This document shows positions 34,641 through 38,296 of a stretch of DNA of 38,296 bases, in pieces. Numbering within the stretch: position 1 is the first letter of the stretch; every line of letters starts with the position of its first letter. The stretch is from Polaribacter sp. (GTDB lineage: Bacteria > Bacteroidota > Bacteroidia > Flavobacteriales > Flavobacteriaceae). The position numbers were made by a program, and so were the translations under genes. The notes below the pieces were generated by a model. It worked only from the letters and a program-made list of their open reading frames with translations, did not search any database and was not told where the DNA came from. Location: assembly GCA_030731625.1 (NCBI GenBank), contig JANQTQ010000201.1, positions 1 through 38,296 on the forward strand, given 5' to 3'.

Positions 34641-36359
34641 TTATTTTTTTATTGTAAAATAAAAGGTGGTGCCTTTATCTATTTCAGATTCTAACCAAAC
34701 TTCACCTTTATAAATATTTACAATTTTTTTTACAATTGATAGGCCAATTCCTGATGAATTCTGATCCTTTTTTAAAGATTGAAATATTTTAAAAATGCTA
34801 TCGAAATGCCTATCTTGAATACCAATACCATTGTCTTTAATTGAAAATTTATAAAAAGAGTTATAATCTTCAACATCAATATCTATAACACCATTTTCTT
34901 TATTATTAAACTTAATTGCATTGCCAATTAAATTTTGGAATAACTGTTGAAACTTCGTCTTATCTCCTTTTAAATTAGGTAATTTATTTAAAATATTGAT
35001 CGTAATATTTTCTGGTACGTATAATACAAGAATTAAATTTTTAATTAAAGAATCTAATTCTACCACTTCATCTTCAGAAACAACTGCATCTAAGCTAGAA
35101 TATTTTAAAATATCAGAGATTAAATTCTCCATTGTTTCTAAGGTAATTTCAATATCCTTAAAATTTTGGAGACTTGCTTCGTCAAATGCAGATAAATTAT
35201 CTATTTTTATCCATGTTGTCAAGGCTGCCAAGCTTCTAAGTGGAGATTTTAAATCGTGTGAAACTATATGAGCATATTCATGTAATTCTTCGTTACTCTT
35301 TTCTAACTTTTTTAAAAGTTCTATGTTTAAGGATTCTGTTTTTTTCCTTTCTCTTAAATTAATAGCACTTTTTATCTTAAAAGACACCAAATTAGCTATA
35401 TTTTCAATGGTATTTAATTGTTCTTTTTTAAAGTAATTCTCATTTTTATGTTCTGCATCAATTACAGCAATAACTTTACCTTCACTAATTATTGGTACTG
35501 TTATTTCTGATAATCTTCTTTCATCATCTAAAATATATCTTTGATCTTTGTCTGTATTTCCTATAATTTCTGCAACTCCTGTTTGTGCCACATTTCCAAC
35601 AATTCCTTTTCCAAATGGTATAATGACTTTGTTTAAAACTTGATTATCTGGTAGTGCTTTATTATGATACGCTGCAATTTGCTCTAACGCATTTTCTTGG
35701 TTATTTACTAAATATATAACACAGTCGTTTGTACCTAAATAAGTAGCAATACTACTCGATATCTCCCAAGCAATTTCATAAATATTTTCTTTTCCTAGAA
35801 TAGACTTCATGATATTATTAATCATATCAACAATTAAACGTTTTTCTCTTTCAACTGTTATATCTCTAATAATACCCTGCGCTGCTATCGGTTTTTTTAA
35901 TTTATCATAAATAATACTTCCATTAATATGTACCCATTTAACCTCTTTACTTTTGGTAATAATCCTTGCTGTATAATCCGTAAAATGCCCCGTTTTTACA
36001 AGCTGCGAAAAAGATTTCAATGCATACTCATGATCTTCGTTATAAATAAGTTTTTGAACATTTATTGGTTCTGAATGAAAGTCGTATCCAAAAAAACTTT
36101 CGGCTACGTCATTCATTTTTAGAACCTCCCCATGAAGATCTATAACAACATAAGAATCATTTATATTTTCAAAAACACCCTTTAATTGCGATGTTTTTTC
36201 ATCTAAAAGTTCAGCCAGTTTTATATTGGCTTTATTTAACTCTTGAGAAGCATAAAACAAATCAAGGGATTTCTGCTCTAAAATTAATTCTGCCTGTTTT
36301 CTTGCTTTTTTTTGTCTTTCTAAAGCCCTTTCAAGTATGTCTACTTTTTCTTGCTTCAT
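34641..36359 (-). CDS. Soluble PAS-GAF histidine kinase, partner of H-NOX
   Basis: 572 residues with no membrane segment. An N-terminal coiled coil (1-60), PAS domain (about 60-172, ending GIIRDITVE), GAF domain (about 190-335), HisKA with phospho-acceptor H368 (HIVSHDLKSPLR), and HATPase with N box (LIGNAIKFNN), G1 (DNGIGI), F (FKIFQSL) and G2 (SSGIGLSIVKKI). A cytoplasmic kinase immediately after an H-NOX gene (stop and start overlap as TAATG) is the arrangement of bacterial nitric oxide sensing pairs, where NO-bound H-NOX controls the kinase. Expected phospho-targets are the receiver protein at 36898 and/or the LytTR regulator at 33836. Confidence 0.9.
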   Translation of the reverse strand: MKQEKVDILERALERQKKARKQAELILEQKSLDLFYASQELNKANIKLAELLDEKTSQLKGVFENINDSYVVIDLHGEVLKMNDVAESFFGYDFHSEPINVQKLIYNEDHEYALKSFSQLVKTGHFTDYTARIITKSKEVKWVHINGSIIYDKLKKPIAAQGIIRDITVEREKRLIVDMINNIMKSILGKENIYEIAWEISSSIATYLGTNDCVIYLVNNQENALEQIAAYHNKALPDNQVLNKVIIPFGKGIVGNVAQTGVAEIIGNTDKDQRYILDDERRLSEITVPIISEGKVIAVIDAEHKNENYFKKEQLNTIENIANLVSFKIKSAINLRERKKTESLNIELLKKLEKSNEELHEYAHIVSHDLKSPLRSLAALTTWIKIDNLSAFDEASLQNFKDIEITLETMENLISDILKYSSLDAVVSEDEVVELDSLIKNLILVLYVPENITINILNKLPNLKGDKTKFQQLFQNLIGNAIKFNNKENGVIDIDVEDYNSFYKFSIKDNGIGIQDRHFDSIFKIFQSLKKDQNSSGIGLSIVKKIVNIYKGEVWLESEIDKGTTFYFTIKK

Positions 36360-36898
36360 TAATTTTTATTTATAATAAATCGAACTTCTGTTCCATCTTC
36401 TTTAATTTTTTCTAAAATTATTTCAGCAGTACTCTTAAAATGTTGGAAAGTTTTATTCATTAACCCCAAACCAAAATGATGCATAGCTCTGTTAGATTTA
36501 TAAATCATAATTAAAGAATTTTCCTTTTTTTCTTGTACAATAAATGTTGGTAATTCCGCATCAGGATATATCTTTCTTACTTCAACATGTATATGATTTT
36601 CTATAGATGATAACATTTCTATTGGATCATTATAAGTTGCTAAAAGCCCGGGATAACTTCTTTCTATAACACTAAAAAAATGTTCGCCGTAAATCAGCAA
36701 TAAATCATCAATTGAAATTTTCGATTTACTACTTAAATGACTAACTAACTGCAACATTTCAGAAAAACTGTAAGTACCAATAGAAGTGTATACACCTTCT
36801 GATGCTAAAGTTGAATTAGAAATAATATCATCTACCATTTCTATACCAAATTTTTCTTCTACTAAATCTAAAAACTCTGTAAAAACTATTCCTTTCAT
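36359..36898 (-). CDS. H-NOX heme-based nitric oxide sensor
   Basis: 179-residue stand-alone heme NO/O2-binding domain. The start MKGIVFTEFLDLVEEKFG is characteristic. Proximal heme ligand is in NHIHVEV: H104 aligns with the sGC proximal histidine by spacing to IYP (H102 is the alternative). The heme-propionate motif Y-x-S-x-R is Y133-K-S-N-R137. No distal-pocket tyrosine is obvious, which would favour NO over O2 (weak inference without a structure). It shares an A with the neighbouring genes on both sides (TAATG), so it is translationally coupled to the receiver upstream and the kinase downstream. Confidence 0.93.
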   Translation of the reverse strand: MKGIVFTEFLDLVEEKFGIEMVDDIISNSTLASEGVYTSIGTYSFSEMLQLVSHLSSKSKISIDDLLLIYGEHFFSVIERSYPGLLATYNDPIEMLSSIENHIHVEVRKIYPDAELPTFIVQEKKENSLIMIYKSNRAMHHFGLGLMNKTFQHFKSTAEIILEKIKEDGTEVRFIINKN

Positions 36899-37308
36899 TA
36901 TTTATGTATAAATTCGTTTAAACTCCAATATTTTAAAATTGCATTAATTTTAATTTCATAATCTTCATATTTTAAAGATTTTACAAGATAACCAGAAATT
37001 CCTAATCTATAACATTCTTTAATATCTATACTATTATTAGATGTTGTTAATACAATAATTGGAATATGTTTTAATTTAGGAATGTCATTTACACTTTTTA
37101 AAAAATCAATTCCATTTGTATCTGGCATATTCAAATCTAGTAAAATAATATCAGGAATACTAGTTTTTAATAAAGAAAGAGCTTCTTTACCATTAGATGC
37201 TAAAGAAATAATAAAACTACTAAATTCCGAAGAAATTGCTCTGTTAAATTTAATAACCTCTATTCTATCATCTTCAATTAATAAAATTTTAATTTTTTTT
37301 TGCAACAT
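36898..37308 (-). CDS. Single-domain response regulator (Rcp1-like receiver)
   Basis: 136-residue receiver without output domain: acidic pair E12/D13/D14 (LLIEDDRIEV), phospho-acceptor D58 (ILLDLNMPDTNG), TT in IVLTTS and K in YLVKSL. First gene of the receiver/H-NOX/kinase operon. It would take phosphate from the H-NOX-regulated kinase and act through protein contact or as a phosphate sink or relay. A -7-like TAACTTTG lies at 37330-37337, about 22 bp upstream, without a matching -33. Confidence 0.9.
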   Translation of the reverse strand: MLQKKIKILLIEDDRIEVIKFNRAISSEFSSFIISLASNGKEALSLLKTSIPDIILLDLNMPDTNGIDFLKSVNDIPKLKHIPIIVLTTSNNSIDIKECYRLGISGYLVKSLKYEDYEIKINAILKYWSLNEFIHK

Positions 37309-37427
37309 TTGACCTTTTATTTAATGAATCAAAGTTAAATCAAAAAAATAATAATAAAGATTTTAATGGATGAGCTTGTTTATTCTTTAGTTGAAATTCT
37401 ATTTTATAAAGATGAAGTAAAAAAAAA

Positions 37428-38132
37428 TTAATGACAACCTTTTATGGTTGTATCCACAGCATCCAAAACAGGTTCTAAAGGAGAAACAAAAGGAATTCCT
37501 AAACCTAAACCTCTTAAAATAAAAAGAGTACCAATAAGAACAACCATAATTGGGATTGCTTTTTGAATATTTTTTCTAAAGTTTCCTTTTGCAAAACTTC
37601 CTAAATAAACAACTGCAGTCATTAATGGGATTGTTCCTAAACCAAATAAAAACATATAAAGTGCTCCAGAAAACGCATTGGAAGTAGCTAATGCGCCAAA
37701 AATAGCCATGTAAACTAACCAGCAAGGTAAAAAACCGTTTAAAAAACCTATTGTAAAAAAAGTATCGTTTCCTTGCTTTTTAAGTTCTTTCCCTAAACTA
37801 TTTTTAATTTTAAAAATAATTTTACTAATATTTTTGGAAAAGCTAATTTTTTGGAAAATTTTTGGAAACAATACTACTAATATCATAGTTAAACCAACAA
37901 TTATAGATAATTGTTGCTGAAATCCGAAAAAATAAAACCCCTTACCTAAAAAACCAAAAAGCAAACCTATTAAACTGTAGGTAAACAATCTACCTAAATG
38001 ATAACTTACTATTTGAAAGAATCTTTTTACGGGTTTATTTCTATCTACTGGTAACATAAAAGCTATTGGTCCACACATTCCTATGCAATGAAAACTACCC
38101 AATAAACCAAATATAATTGCAGATAAAAACAT
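37428..38132 (-). CDS. TauE/SafE-family (UreH-type) membrane protein beside fixH
   Basis: 234 residues, about six membrane spans. It opens with GSFHCIGMCGPIAFMLP, the H-C-x-x-x-C-G-P motif of the sulfite exporter TauE/SafE-like (UreH domain) proteins encoded next to cbb3 oxidase assembly genes; NGFLPCWLVYMA holds another conserved cysteine and proline. In that setting it is thought to serve copper or maturation steps of the cbb3 oxidase, but the transported species is uncertain. The start overlaps the fixH stop (TAATG), confirming one operon. Confidence 0.85.
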   Translation of the reverse strand: MFLSAIIFGLLGSFHCIGMCGPIAFMLPVDRNKPVKRFFQIVSYHLGRLFTYSLIGLLFGFLGKGFYFFGFQQQLSIIVGLTMILVVLFPKIFQKISFSKNISKIIFKIKNSLGKELKKQGNDTFFTIGFLNGFLPCWLVYMAIFGALATSNAFSGALYMFLFGLGTIPLMTAVVYLGSFAKGNFRKNIQKAIPIMVVLIGTLFILRGLGLGIPFVSPLEPVLDAVDTTIKGCH

Positions 38133-38296
38133 TAATATTCAATTTCTTCTTTAATTAAATATTCTTTATTGTTATATTTGAAAGCTATATTAATGTTCCA
38201 GCGACCATCTAATAAACGTTTCTCAGGCACGAGCAAATATGTATTAGAGATTGAAATAGGTATTTCAAAATCTAATTGTTTATTAGATGGTCTATA
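38132..38296 (-). CDS. fixH: FixH/CcoH family protein, C-terminal part
   Basis: The last 54 codons of a gene that runs off the window end. The reading (YRPSNKQLDFEIPIS, LLVPEKRLLDGRWNINIAF, NNKEYLIKEEIEY) matches the periplasmic C-terminus of FixH/CcoH, a small membrane protein needed to assemble cbb3-type cytochrome c oxidase. The other ccoNOP/ccoG genes should lie beyond the right edge. Confidence 0.85.
   Translation of the reverse strand, partial: YRPSNKQLDFEIPISISNTYLLVPEKRLLDGRWNINIAFKYNNKEYLIKEEIEY

Overview
The window is AT-rich DNA from a member of the Bacteroidota, most likely a marine Flavobacteriaceae (Polaribacter/Tenacibaculum-like; genus inferred). Evidence: SusC/SusD pairs, type IX secretion sorting domains of both type A and type B, lipoprotein signals throughout, and promoters of the flavobacterial form TTG-N19-TAnnTTTG. 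No tRNA, rRNA, CRISPR array, insertion sequence or prophage was seen.

Layout. (1) 75-5796, plus strand: a large type IX-secreted PKD protein, uvrB and a cysteine synthase. (2) 5797-6262: a convergent intergenic region holding a degenerate array with a 22-bp period (about 5879-6121) and a perfect 34-bp palindromic terminator. (3) 6263-7738, minus: guaB. (4) 7963-14159, minus: a probable iron-acquisition operon in the order DUF4856 lipoprotein, imelysin lipoprotein, HTTM membrane protein, TonB-dependent receptor. Its strong promoter is flanked by two near-identical 23-bp direct repeats. (5) 14513-32824, minus: an alginate utilization locus with an SDR reductase for DEH, an MFS transporter, a FadR-type GntR regulator, a PKD surface lipoprotein, SusD, SusC, KdgF, a PL17 lyase, a type IX-secreted beta-sandwich protein, a heparinase II/III-type lyase, a PL6 lyase and the remnant of a PL7 lyase. 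(6) 33172-37308, minus: a small degenerate GT2-like protein, a LytTR response regulator, and a tight receiver/H-NOX/histidine kinase operon that looks like a nitric oxide sensor. (7) 37428 to the end, minus: a TauE/SafE-like membrane protein and the C-terminus of FixH/CcoH, the edge of a cbb3 oxidase cluster.

How the alginate genes work together (inference from families). PL6 (and once PL7) cut alginate at the surface, and SusC/D plus the PKD lipoprotein bind and import oligomers. PL17 releases unsaturated monomer, KdgF opens it to DEH, the MFS protein moves DEH inward and the SDR reduces it to KDG. KDG kinase and KDPG aldolase are not in the window.

Most striking observations. First, four transcription units of the alginate locus share a double operator: two TTGGTWWACCAA-type palindromes exactly 13 bp apart, ending inside a TAnnTTTG box, with a perfect N19-spaced TTG in three of four. 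Second, a PL7 alginate lyase has lost its catalytic core between lipobox and C-terminus, leaving its promoter and operator to drive PL6. Third, the array between cysK and guaB keeps a 22-bp period over about eleven units and includes four ACTAGTAT-type cores.
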